Part shown: positions 1-7,269 of the stretch, piece by piece
Layout of the letters: every line of letters begins with the position of its first letter
Position numbering within the stretch: the first letter of the stretch is position 1
Assembly (NCBI GenBank): GCA_903832165.1
Contig: CAILAQ010000254.1
Span: forward strand, 1-7,787
Length of the DNA stretch: 7,787 bases
Direction of reading: 5' to 3'
Source: an uncultured Bacteroidota bacterium
Lineage (GTDB): Bacteria; Bacteroidota; Bacteroidia; Bacteroidales; UBA12481
The notes under the pieces: model-generated
What the model saw: the letters and a program-made list of their open reading frames with translations, nothing else
What the model was told of the DNA's origin: nothing
Database searches by the model: none
Translations under genes and position numbers: made by a program

Positions 1-185
1 ATAATTTCCCTGACTGGGCGATACCGGTCATCCGGATGCTTCCACTGACCATGCTGGCCGATGGAGTCAGGAGCATCTTCATTGAAGGTACCGGGCTGAT
101 GCAGGTAGTTCAGCCTATACTCATCCTTACTGCCATCGGGGCGCTACTTTTCTCCGCCGGGTTGAAAATATTCCGGTGGTATTAA
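1..185 (+). CDS. ABC-2 type transporter permease, C-terminal fragment
   Basis: This is the 3' end of a gene that begins outside the window; codons run in frame from position 3 to the TAA at 183-185, giving 60 residues. The fragment begins NFPDWAIPVIRMLPLTMLAD, continues through GVRSIFIEG, and ends in a hydrophobic segment (VVQPILILTAIGALLFSAGL) followed by KIFRWY. A 'P...PLT.L.DG.R.I...G' stretch, a last transmembrane helix and a short basic-aromatic tail are what the C-terminus of ABC-2 family (DrrB/YhhJ-like) export permeases looks like. Such proteins form the membrane part of ABC exporters for drugs, polysaccharides or other substrates; the substrate cannot be told from this piece. The gene converges on the beta-galactosidase gene and overlaps it by four bases at the stop codons. 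The family call is from remembered motif resemblance, and the start and partner ATPase are not visible. Confidence 0.75.
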   Translation, partial: NFPDWAIPVIRMLPLTMLADGVRSIFIEGTGLMQVVQPILILTAIGALLFSAGLKIFRWY

Positions 186-3100
186 TATTTAGTCACCGGA
201 GTTATCAGGAACCTGAATTCGTAATTCTTATATTCCATCTGGTACTCTTTCAGCGGCCAGCTGCCCCAACTGTCGATACAGCCTAATCCCATCTGTTCCA
301 AATCGATATTCAGGGTAGTGAGATTTCGCTCCTTCAGCTCTCCGGAGTGACGCTGATCTTTTTTCTCGCCATCGTCAAGATCGTCGGTTGTGTAATGCAG
401 GGCGGTCGCATTGAAAAGAATATCCGAAGTAATCTTTAAACCACGGCCATCAGGGTCGGATAGCTGCCACCAGCGGATATCCGATTTATTTCCGGTTTCC
501 TGCGGGCGGACATAAGGATAGAATTGCTCACTTACCGTTTGCTCATAAAGTCCGACGGGAGTGCTGTACTTGCGATCGCGGTAATTCTCCCACGGGCCGC
601 GGCCGTAATATTTAATCCGGTCAAACTGCACCGGCAAGGTAAGCTGCATGCCAAACCTTAGCGGAACCGGCATTTTTTTGATATCCGTATTTTTGTCCAC
701 TTCGATTTTTTGATCTACCAGTACCTGCCCCTGATCGTTAATTTCATATTGAAGGGTAAGAACAGCGGATACTTCAGGTAATCCATAAATGGCTGTCACG
801 ACAAGATTATTCTCTTTCCTGTTGATGACGAAGGATTTCATTTCCTGATTTTTAGTGGATTTTCTCCAGGCGACCAGTTTTCGCTGCCTGTTGGCGCCGA
901 AATCGTTATCAGTGGGTCCGCGCCAGAAATTAGGTTTCAGGCCTTCTCCCTCTTTTATCATATTTAGCCCATGATGGGTAATCTGAGAAAGAAATCCGGT
1001 GGTTTTATCGAAAACGATCCGGGTGAAAATTCCATTGATCAGAAATATTCCGAATTCTTCAGTATAATTGAGTGGTGCAGCCGACTGCGCAAGTTTAACA
1101 GGAGTTACGGAGGATTCCTTTACAGGCAATTGCTCCCAGGCAACTTCCTGCCCTGCCGGCAATAATCCTGTCTTTGTTTTCAGCTTATACGTAAGGTTGA
1201 GGAATACCTCCTTAGCTTTTTCGGGGACGGTATATCCCGGATTAACTTCCTGTGATGATTGAGGTGCTGCTGTCAGGTTGTCGAAAACGCCTGCTTGCAC
1301 TGGCTTTCCATCAGCTACCAGCTGCCATTCCAGGAAGTAATTTTTCAGATCGATATAAAAATTCTCGTTAAAAACGTTAATTGTTCCACTACTGTTGGGT
1401 TTCATGCTAGTCAGAATATTCTGGTAACATTTTCTTACCTCATAAGCATGCGGGTTGAAAATCCGGTCGGGGCCTACCAGACCATTGCACAGGAAGTTGT
1501 TATCCGAGGGAAGGTTTTTCCCGTAATCGCCGCCATAGGCGTAAAACATCTGACCTTCGTCGTTATACTTGCGGAAACCCTGATCAACGAAATCCCAGAT
1601 AAATCCACCCTGCAATCCGGGGTATTTACGGTAGATATCCCAGTATTCCCTGAAGCCGCCTTCGGAGTTGCCCATAGCATGTGCATATTCGCACTGGATA
1701 AGCGGACGGGTGGGGTTGCTGGCTGCATATTTTTCCAGATCCCAGGGGGCGTCGTACATCGGGCAGTAGATGTCAGTATTGGCCGACATGCCTGCTCCTT
1801 CGTACTGGATGGGGCGTGAGGGATCACGCTTCTTTCCCCAGGCATAAACCTGTTCAAAATTCACTCCGTTTCCTGCCTCATTGCCCATCGACCAGATAAT
1901 TATGGCAGGTTGGTTTTTATCGCGCTCCACCATCCTTGAAAAACGTTCAAAATGTGCCTGATACCAGGTGGGATTTTTTGCCAGCGACTCCTTGCCATAA
2001 CCCATGCCATGTGATTCAACATTGGCCTCTCCGATCATATAGATTCCATACTTATTGCACAATTCGTACATATAAGGATCGTTTGGATAATGGCTGGTCC
2101 GCAGTGCATTGATATTCAGTTCTTTGAAAGTCTTAATATCCTGCTCCATTCTCTGATGGCTGATCCAGGTGGCGGTTAACGGGTCCATTTCATGGCGGTT
2201 AACACCTTTTATGAAAATCCGTTTACCGTTAATAAGCAGCTGTGCATTTTTAATTTCGACTTTGCGGAACCCGACCGTTTGGGGAATTGCTTCGATAAAC
2301 TTTCCTTTTGCATCAGAAAGCGTAGTAACGAGGGTGTATAGGTTGGGCGTTTCGGCAGTCCATTTGGCCGGATTGACAACCTGGATGCTCACTTTACCCC
2401 TATTCTCCGAGGTCTTCAATTCCTGTGACTGGACTGATTTCCCATTATTCAGCAACTCGAATTTCAGGGTATAACCTTTGGTTTTGCCGGTTAAATCAAA
2501 GGATACGTTTAATGAGCCATTCTTGTATTCAGTATCCAGGTCGGGAATGATTTCCAGGTCGCGGATATGCTGTGGATCGCGCGCATACAGATATACATCG
2601 CGTGAGACTCCGGTTACTCTCCACATATCCTGGCATTCCAGATAGTTGCCATCACACCATCTCATGGATTGAAAAGCGATGAGGTTCTGTCCGGGTTTGA
2701 TGAATCTGGTCAGGTTGAATTCAGCCGGAAGTTTGCTGTCTTCGCTGTAGCCCACGAATTTTCCATTCACCCATAACCAGAGATTCGGGCGCACGGCTCC
2801 AAACTGAATATATACCTCCTGACCTTTCCATGAATCCGGAATTGTGATAGTCCTGCGATAAGATCCTACGGGATTGAATTCGACCGGGACCTTTGGAGGT
2901 GCCGGTTTCATCAGATGAGTGAATTCATATCCGGTGTTTGTATAGATGGCATCTCCGTATCCATTAACTTCCCAGATACCGGGAACCTCGAAAAGTTTCC
3001 AGGAGGAATCATCATAGGCCGGGCTGAAGAAATCTTTGGGCTTATCAGCAGGTCTCTCCACCCACTTGAACTTCCACGTTCCATTCAGTGACATGAAACG

Positions 3101-3292
3101 GCTGGAATGATCTTTTACTCCCATAGCAGCCAGTTCGGGATTTTCAAATGCAAAGTAGGTTGCATGCATAGGTTCCCGGTTGATGGCGTTGATTTTTTCA
3201 TCCTGCCAGATCGTTTCAAGGTCTTGAGCCTGAATGCCATTCGACATCAGAAGGGCGAAAAGTAGAAATTTGATTTTGTTGGCCGCTTTCAT
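182..3292 (-). CDS. lacZ: Secreted GH2 beta-galactosidase (LacZ type)
   Basis: This 1036-residue retaining beta-galactosidase hydrolyses terminal beta-galactosides and is full length for the LacZ branch of GH2 (E. coli LacZ is about 1024). A signal peptide (basic start, hydrophobic FLLFALLM, likely cut after IQA near residue 22) sends it to the periplasm or outside. Domain order by resemblance: jelly-roll sugar-binding domain (about 60-240), Ig-like domain (243-343), TIM barrel (345-630), a linking beta domain, then the Bgal small-chain domain (about 750-1030, with RGPTDND at 791). Active-site residues match E. coli by motif: acid/base Glu472 in WSMGNEAG, nucleophile Glu535 in CEYAHAMGNS, Mg ligands Glu426 and His428, His367, His401, Met512-Tyr513, His538, Trp566, Phe600 and Asn603, and a late Trp in DSWGSW. 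Nothing essential is missing. The ATG at 3290-3292 is preceded by purine-rich sequence (CCGAAGCAAA) without a clear Shine-Dalgarno. It is separated from the M14 genes by a terminator, so probably has its own promoter. Substrate could be a plant or algal galactoside rather than lactose. Confidence 0.95.
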   Translation of the reverse strand: MKAANKIKFLLFALLMSNGIQAQDLETIWQDEKINAINREPMHATYFAFENPELAAMGVKDHSSRFMSLNGTWKFKWVERPADKPKDFFSPAYDDSSWKLFEVPGIWEVNGYGDAIYTNTGYEFTHLMKPAPPKVPVEFNPVGSYRRTITIPDSWKGQEVYIQFGAVRPNLWLWVNGKFVGYSEDSKLPAEFNLTRFIKPGQNLIAFQSMRWCDGNYLECQDMWRVTGVSRDVYLYARDPQHIRDLEIIPDLDTEYKNGSLNVSFDLTGKTKGYTLKFELLNNGKSVQSQELKTSENRGKVSIQVVNPAKWTAETPNLYTLVTTLSDAKGKFIEAIPQTVGFRKVEIKNAQLLINGKRIFIKGVNRHEMDPLTATWISHQRMEQDIKTFKELNINALRTSHYPNDPYMYELCNKYGIYMIGEANVESHGMGYGKESLAKNPTWYQAHFERFSRMVERDKNQPAIIIWSMGNEAGNGVNFEQVYAWGKKRDPSRPIQYEGAGMSANTDIYCPMYDAPWDLEKYAASNPTRPLIQCEYAHAMGNSEGGFREYWDIYRKYPGLQGGFIWDFVDQGFRKYNDEGQMFYAYGGDYGKNLPSDNNFLCNGLVGPDRIFNPHAYEVRKCYQNILTSMKPNSSGTINVFNENFYIDLKNYFLEWQLVADGKPVQAGVFDNLTAAPQSSQEVNPGYTVPEKAKEVFLNLTYKLKTKTGLLPAGQEVAWEQLPVKESSVTPVKLAQSAAPLNYTEEFGIFLINGIFTRIVFDKTTGFLSQITHHGLNMIKEGEGLKPNFWRGPTDNDFGANRQRKLVAWRKSTKNQEMKSFVINRKENNLVVTAIYGLPEVSAVLTLQYEINDQGQVLVDQKIEVDKNTDIKKMPVPLRFGMQLTLPVQFDRIKYYGRGPWENYRDRKYSTPVGLYEQTVSEQFYPYVRPQETGNKSDIRWWQLSDPDGRGLKITSDILFNATALHYTTDDLDDGEKKDQRHSGELKERNLTTLNIDLEQMGLGCIDSWGSWPLKEYQMEYKNYEFRFLITPVTKY

Positions 3293-3328
3293 TTTGCTTC
3301 GGTTTATTGTTTCACAGTGCCAAGATAA

Positions 3329-3368
3329 GACAATGTGACAATGTGCTAATGTGCCAATTTGCCAATTG
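3329..3368. repeat. Five degenerate tandem 8-bp units
   Basis: Reading the plus strand, five octamers follow without gaps: GACAATGT, GACAATGT, GCTAATGT, GCCAATTT and GCCAATTG. A sixth imperfect copy (GCCAAGAT, 3319-3326) lies just to the left, two bases out of register. The array sits between the terminator and the start of lacZ, where the lacZ promoter should be. On the lacZ strand it places a TTG or TTA every eight bases. Arrays of similar octamers occur between genes in Bacteroidota genomes as I recall; their role is not known to me. Confidence 0.8.
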
Positions 3369-3377
3369 AAGAAATAA

Positions 3378-3410
3378 AAAAGAGGCCGTCTGAATCAGGC
3401 AGCCTCTTTT
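3378..3410 (-). terminator. Intrinsic terminator of the M14 gene pair
   Basis: A hairpin with a 9-bp outer stem (AAAAGAGGC at 3378-3386 with GCCTCTTTT at 3402-3410), one C/A mismatch, five further inner pairs including one G-T, and a three-base loop AAT. In the minus direction the right-hand side is followed by TTTTTTATTTC, a good U-tract. It starts 21 bases after the stop codon of the 595-residue M14 gene (3432). Because the outer stem is A-tract/T-tract it could work both ways, but no plus-strand gene reads into it. It insulates lacZ from the M14 unit. Confidence 0.9.
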
Positions 3411-3431
3411 GATTATGCTATGGGACCGGAG

Positions 3432-5219
3432 TTAGTTCACCGAAATGGTTTTGGTGACTTTTCCGCCTTTTACGCTGTCATAGGTAATGGTTATGTTGCC
3501 AGTACCTTTTACAAGGTACTGCAATGTACGGGTGGATTTACCCGGATGACCGTTACGGATCAACAGTCGTTTCATTTGCTTCTGATCAATCAGTTCAGTG
3601 ATGGGATTCAGGTAGTCGAAAGTTTCCTTATTGCTGATCCAGCTGGCTGAAATAATATCCTGCTTACCATCAAAAGTAATAAGGTCGGGGCGTACAACAT
3701 TGTTCGTTGCAGCTTTGGCCGTGATAGTCGGGGCAACTTTCTTATTGGTAAAATCAATCCAAACCCGGTATACATTGTCGCCGATCTTTTTTACGTTGGT
3801 TTCGCCAATCTCCATTTTCGGCATTTCATCAGCCTGATAAAGAGAGAATGCCATGTTGCGGTGACAAAGCTCTTCGTTCATGAAGCGAGGAGGAACGCGT
3901 CCCATGAATTTCTTCCATTCACCGCCCATTTCAACCTTACCGTATTGCGGATGATCGAATGGTTTCCAATCTACATATTCATCTCCGAATTCAAGTTTGT
4001 CATCAAAGAAGTTGCTTGACTTCCTTCCTGATATCGGACTGTTGGGATCTTCCCTTTCTTTCAAAAGGTCAGGACTGGAGAAATATTGTGAACTGTTCCA
4101 GAGTTCGTTGGAGAAAGACATGATTCCGAGGCCATCATTGGTCCAGTCGATAAACCCGCCATGTACGGTATAAAGTCCGCTCCAGATCACCATATACTTG
4201 TAAAATGGAAGGATACGCTGACCGTTATTGCCAATTTCATCATAAGCCCTGACATCAGATCCTGAGTATTCACCTAGAGCTTCGGCACCTGGTCCGCGCA
4301 GAATCATGCCACCTGAATTGTGGTATGCCTGAACGCCGGCGATATTCGGATGAGCCATCAGGAATTCGTTTTCAGCTTTGGCTTCAGGCAGCTGGAATGG
4401 AAAATCCATTGCACCGCCCTGAACATAATTCGGCTGCCAGTCCACTGCCCAGTTACGGTTAGGATCATAGCCTCCTTTGTCATCTTCGTTAACACGTCCA
4501 TCGCCGTCATTATCAATTCCTTCTTCGCCTAAAAGGACATAGTCGCCTTTTTCACCGAATGGAACAGGTTCCATAACCCGTTTGTCAGTAGCGCTGATCC
4601 GGTAATTTCCCTGTCCGGGAACATATTTCCTGATTTGCTCAATAATGCCGTTACCGTTCATGTCGTCTGGTCCGTCCTCATCGATTAAACCGTCGTTATC
4701 GTCATCAACGGGTAAATGTCCGGCACGGGCGTTGCCGCCGTCAGTTTCCATGAACCACTGGCGGCCATCAGGGTTTACGCATGGTACTATATAGAATACA
4801 CGCTCATTCACCAGGCGAGTAACCTCCTCTATCCTGCCATAATTTTCCATCAGGTACCAGATGGTATATAAACAGACCTCACCACCCTGAATTTCATTTC
4901 CATGGATATTGGCATCCACGTACATGGCGGCCTTTGACATTTCCGGTCCTGTTTCGGGATTGTTGATGGTCATAACCATCAGATCGCGACCTTCATAGCT
5001 TTTGCCCATGCTCGCTAATTTCAGGAACTTGGGGAAGGCCTTTTCCAGACGGGCCATGTCGGCAAATAATTCATTAACATCGTGCCAGCGGTTAAAATCG
5101 AGTTTAACCTTGAATTGAGGATCTGAAAAATATTTCTGTGCGATGACATTTATCGGCTGAAAAGCCAGCATAACGATCACCAGGCAAAGGCCAACGCTTA
5201 AAAATCTTTTTGTTTTCAT
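3432..5219 (-). CDS. Secreted M14 zinc carboxypeptidase, catalytically intact
   Basis: A 595-residue exported metallocarboxypeptidase-family protein that should remove C-terminal residues from peptides or act on peptide cross-links; the exact substrate is not deducible. The signal peptide (FLSVGLCLVIVMLAF, likely cut near VIAQ, residue 28) is followed by the M14 catalytic domain. Visible active-site residues, matched to carboxypeptidase A by motif: zinc ligands His106 and Glu109 (HGNE), the NPDG turn (149-152), substrate-binding Asn254-Arg255 (DPNRNW), third zinc ligand His300 (QAYHNSGG), and catalytic Glu372 (SFSNELW). Between NPDG and NRN lies an insert with three DxDxDG-like acidic loops (about 172-182, 186-194, 236-246) suited to calcium. 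An 'HPQYGKVEMGG' motif (423-433) and a C-terminal beta-rich domain (about 480-595) follow. The ATG at 5219 has an exact anti-Shine-Dalgarno complement, TAAGGAGG, nine bases upstream. It is the second gene of a pair with the degenerate paralogue 14 bp upstream, and is followed by a terminator. Confidence 0.92.
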   Translation of the reverse strand: MKTKRFLSVGLCLVIVMLAFQPINVIAQKYFSDPQFKVKLDFNRWHDVNELFADMARLEKAFPKFLKLASMGKSYEGRDLMVMTINNPETGPEMSKAAMYVDANIHGNEIQGGEVCLYTIWYLMENYGRIEEVTRLVNERVFYIVPCVNPDGRQWFMETDGGNARAGHLPVDDDNDGLIDEDGPDDMNGNGIIEQIRKYVPGQGNYRISATDKRVMEPVPFGEKGDYVLLGEEGIDNDGDGRVNEDDKGGYDPNRNWAVDWQPNYVQGGAMDFPFQLPEAKAENEFLMAHPNIAGVQAYHNSGGMILRGPGAEALGEYSGSDVRAYDEIGNNGQRILPFYKYMVIWSGLYTVHGGFIDWTNDGLGIMSFSNELWNSSQYFSSPDLLKEREDPNSPISGRKSSNFFDDKLEFGDEYVDWKPFDHPQYGKVEMGGEWKKFMGRVPPRFMNEELCHRNMAFSLYQADEMPKMEIGETNVKKIGDNVYRVWIDFTNKKVAPTITAKAATNNVVRPDLITFDGKQDIISASWISNKETFDYLNPITELIDQKQMKRLLIRNGHPGKSTRTLQYLVKGTGNITITYDSVKGGKVTKTISVN

Positions 5220-5228
5220 AGTGATGGT

Positions 5229-5236
5229 CCTCCTTA
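5229..5236 (-). promoter_or_regulatory. Shine-Dalgarno overlapping the upstream stop
   Basis: On the minus strand the stop codon TAA of the upstream M14 gene is the first three bases of TAAGGAGG, an eight-base match to the complement of the 16S rRNA 3' end (CCTCCTTA, as known for E. coli). The spacer to the ATG at 5219 is nine bases. The arrangement suggests that ribosomes finishing the first gene can re-initiate on the second. It is unusually strong for Bacteroidota, where leaders are mostly poor in such sites. Confidence 0.85.
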
Positions 5237-7252
5237 TTTTAATGTGATTTTAGCCAAATCGGTGCCGCCCTTTTGGGAGACTACCTTCAGGTCGATCTGG
5301 TCGCCGGTTTTTCCTTTGATCAGCCATTCAAATTTCTGCCGTTTACCTGAGCCTTCAAGAGCCTGGAAGAAGTTTGTTTTATTATTACCGCCGATAATCT
5401 GTTCTGGCTTAACTTCCAGCTGAACCATGGTTGGCTTTACTGACCTGGCCTGAACACCCTGACGAAGGGCCGTTGGCAGATATCCTTCATTGGAAACTTC
5501 GGCTTTAATTCTGAAAAGTCCGCCACCTTCGTTGATCACTTCAGTTTCGGCGACTTTTATCTCAGCAAAGAGGGTCGAGAGATAGAGCGCGAATTTGGCA
5601 TGACTTACCCCAAGTTCTGCAATTTTTTCAGCCGGGGGATTGGATATTTCGGTTGGTGTGAATCCGCCAACTTCAACATCGCCGAATTCAGGATGTTTAA
5701 CAGCCTGCCATTTTACAAAACCATTTATTTTGGCTGCCGTCAGATATTTATAATAGGCAGCATCGATCCCGGCAGTTTGTGAGCCGGCATCCTGCTGACC
5801 TCCGGCCTGGGCCGAAGCCTGACCTCCGCCTCCACCCATTGTTCTGCCGCCGCCGCCGCCTCCGCCCATGGTGAAAGCACCGCCAGCTGCAGCTGGTGTA
5901 TCAGTTCCACCCGGACGCTGTGCACCGCCTCTGGCACCTCTTCTGGTGGTGTCGGCTGGCAGCACCAATCCCCAACCCGGGGTTGAGAACGATGGCAGTC
6001 CGAGCTGGTAATAAGTATACTGAAAGAAAGCACCTTCAGGATTCCTGAGTACCGGCTGTGTTTTAATTCCGGTGAGTTCCTTGTATTTTTCACTGGCCTT
6101 GGTGAAATAATCAAGGTCGGAAGTATTAATGGTGGTTGCTGCGGTTTGTGCAGGGCGCTGGCTGCGACCGGAGGCATCTGCTGCCGGTTGTGCTGACATT
6201 CCCCTGGTGAAATCACCCATATTGAATCGACCCCGTCCGCCTCGGCCGCCTTCGGAAACCATCCCTACGCGGGAGGCTTCTGAAATGGCTGCCTGGGCAA
6301 ACTGAACCAGGTCGAGCGGGCGATCAGTCGATAACGCCCCGCGTGAGGTCGGAGGAACTATAAGGTTGTCACTTTCGCCGAAAGTCATTACCATAGCCAC
6401 ATTTTTATGAGCAAGCATCCATTCGATCATGGAGCGGGTCTCAATTTCGCTTACCATATAGCGGCCTGCATTTTCCTTAAAGTAAGGATAGGCATGCATG
6501 AAATTCCGGTTGATATCGGTTCCGCCTGCAGGATCTTCATTGATGAAGCCGTCTTTGTCATTATCGATGCCTTCAGGATAGATCGAGTATTCACCGCGCT
6601 CGCCTTTTGCAGGATCAGCTTTTTTCATCAGCATCGGCTCATCCGGATCAATCCGGTACAAACCGTTGTGATCTTTAACGCGCATAACGGTGATCTGGCC
6701 GTCTTTATTTAAATCGTCAGGACCATCTTCATCAAGCCTTCCATCATTATCAGCATCAGAGGCGGTTGAGTTGGTTTTTGAACCAGTCTTGATTGCTGCA
6801 AACATGTTTTCGGCACCATCAGGATTCAGCCTGGGCATGATGTAAAAAACGTGGTTATCCAGACTTGCTTTAATGCCTTCATCTGTAGCATAGCCGCTGA
6901 TCAGATAGCGGGCAATTTCAAGCGAAAGACTGCTGCCGATGAGATGGTCGCCTTCAAAATTGGCGGCAATCAGCAGGGCAGGACGTTCCGCAACCGGCAC
7001 CTGACCGGCCTTTGCCAGTGTCAGTACCCAGATTTCACGTCCACCGGCTGTTTTGCCGATCGACTCCACTTTTGCAAAATCCTTGTTTGAATCTGCCAGT
7101 GCCTTAACGGCCTTGGTTAATTCATCATAATTAAGGTAAGATCCGGCGGTTTGGGAATAGCCGGCATTCATCAGGCAGAACAGACCGGTCAGCAACAGAA
7201 ATGTGCTGAAGATCAACTTTCTGCAATACATAGGAAAGTTTCGGAAAATCAC
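5234..7252 (-). CDS. Secreted M14-family paralogue with degenerate active site
   Basis: A 672-residue exported protein homologous along its length to the downstream M14 peptidase but probably not a peptidase. The signal peptide (LIFSTFLLLTGLFCLMNAGYSQ, ending near residue 34) precedes the M14-like domain. Fold-marking motifs stay: FYIMPRLNPDG (136-146), three acidic DxDxDG-like loops (about 166-176, 180-188, 230-240), DINRNF with Asn248-Arg249, and HPEFGDVEVGG (520-530). The catalytic set does not: HGNE is replaced by EGDH (Glu100 to His103), the third zinc His by Gly292, and the catalytic Glu by Pro425 in SFSTPGW. Extra low-complexity loops rich in Gly, Arg, Ala and Gln lie at about 333-372 and 437-492. 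The C-terminal domain matches that of its neighbour (LIKGKTGD near 645). The start is taken as GTG at 7252 because AAGGAGG lies five bases upstream; an ATG at 7231 (residue 8) is possible but has no site at the right distance. First gene of the pair. A binding protein, partner or chaperone for the active enzyme are options; this is inference. Confidence 0.88.
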   Translation of the reverse strand: MIFRNFPMYCRKLIFSTFLLLTGLFCLMNAGYSQTAGSYLNYDELTKAVKALADSNKDFAKVESIGKTAGGREIWVLTLAKAGQVPVAERPALLIAANFEGDHLIGSSLSLEIARYLISGYATDEGIKASLDNHVFYIMPRLNPDGAENMFAAIKTGSKTNSTASDADNDGRLDEDGPDDLNKDGQITVMRVKDHNGLYRIDPDEPMLMKKADPAKGERGEYSIYPEGIDNDKDGFINEDPAGGTDINRNFMHAYPYFKENAGRYMVSEIETRSMIEWMLAHKNVAMVMTFGESDNLIVPPTSRGALSTDRPLDLVQFAQAAISEASRVGMVSEGGRGGRGRFNMGDFTRGMSAQPAADASGRSQRPAQTAATTINTSDLDYFTKASEKYKELTGIKTQPVLRNPEGAFFQYTYYQLGLPSFSTPGWGLVLPADTTRRGARGGAQRPGGTDTPAAAGGAFTMGGGGGGGRTMGGGGGQASAQAGGQQDAGSQTAGIDAAYYKYLTAAKINGFVKWQAVKHPEFGDVEVGGFTPTEISNPPAEKIAELGVSHAKFALYLSTLFAEIKVAETEVINEGGGLFRIKAEVSNEGYLPTALRQGVQARSVKPTMVQLEVKPEQIIGGNNKTNFFQALEGSGKRQKFEWLIKGKTGDQIDLKVVSQKGGTDLAKITLK
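5777..5944 (-). repeat. Glycine-rich low-complexity coding segment
   Basis: Codons 437-492 of the degenerate M14 paralogue encode a stretch dominated by Gly, Ala, Gln and Arg, with an internal near-repeat TMGGGGGGGR / TMGGGGGQAS at 5822-5872. The DNA is a run of CCG/CCT triplets on the plus strand, prone to slippage. The active paralogue has nothing comparable here. It is probably a disordered surface loop, placed shortly after the position that should carry the catalytic Glu. Confidence 0.8.
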
Positions 7253-7257
7253 GTTGG

Positions 7258-7264
7258 CCTCCTT
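7258..7264 (-). promoter_or_regulatory. Shine-Dalgarno deciding the GTG start
   Basis: The minus strand reads AAGGAGG, then CCAAC, then GTG at 7252. The five-base spacing fits the GTG start, whereas the ATG at 7231 would be 26 bases away. The last G of this site together with the spacer forms GCCAAC, which is also found in the palindrome immediately upstream. Confidence 0.75.
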
Positions 7265-7269
7265 TTTAA

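Noticed and set aside
215..227. Short dyad GAATT-CGT-AATTC near the lacZ 3' end
   Set aside because: Only five base pairs, AT-rich, inside coding sequence and without a U-tract; not a terminator.
1259..1819. Open plus-strand frame of 186 codons inside lacZ
   Set aside because: It lies wholly antisense to well-conserved GH2 catalytic-domain codons, has no recognisable motif, and reflects codon bias of the real gene.
3320..3349. Promoter for lacZ: TATCTTGG as -7 box and TTAG as -33-like box, 18 bases apart
   Set aside because: Each box has a mismatch, spacing is a little short, and the octamer array offers many TTG-like matches by construction; too weak to list as a feature.
5740..6216. Minus-strand frame of 158 codons within the degenerate M14 gene
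   Set aside because: It is an out-of-frame reading of the low-complexity region (runs of Ala, Glu, Pro); the overlapping frame has the signal peptide and M14 motifs.
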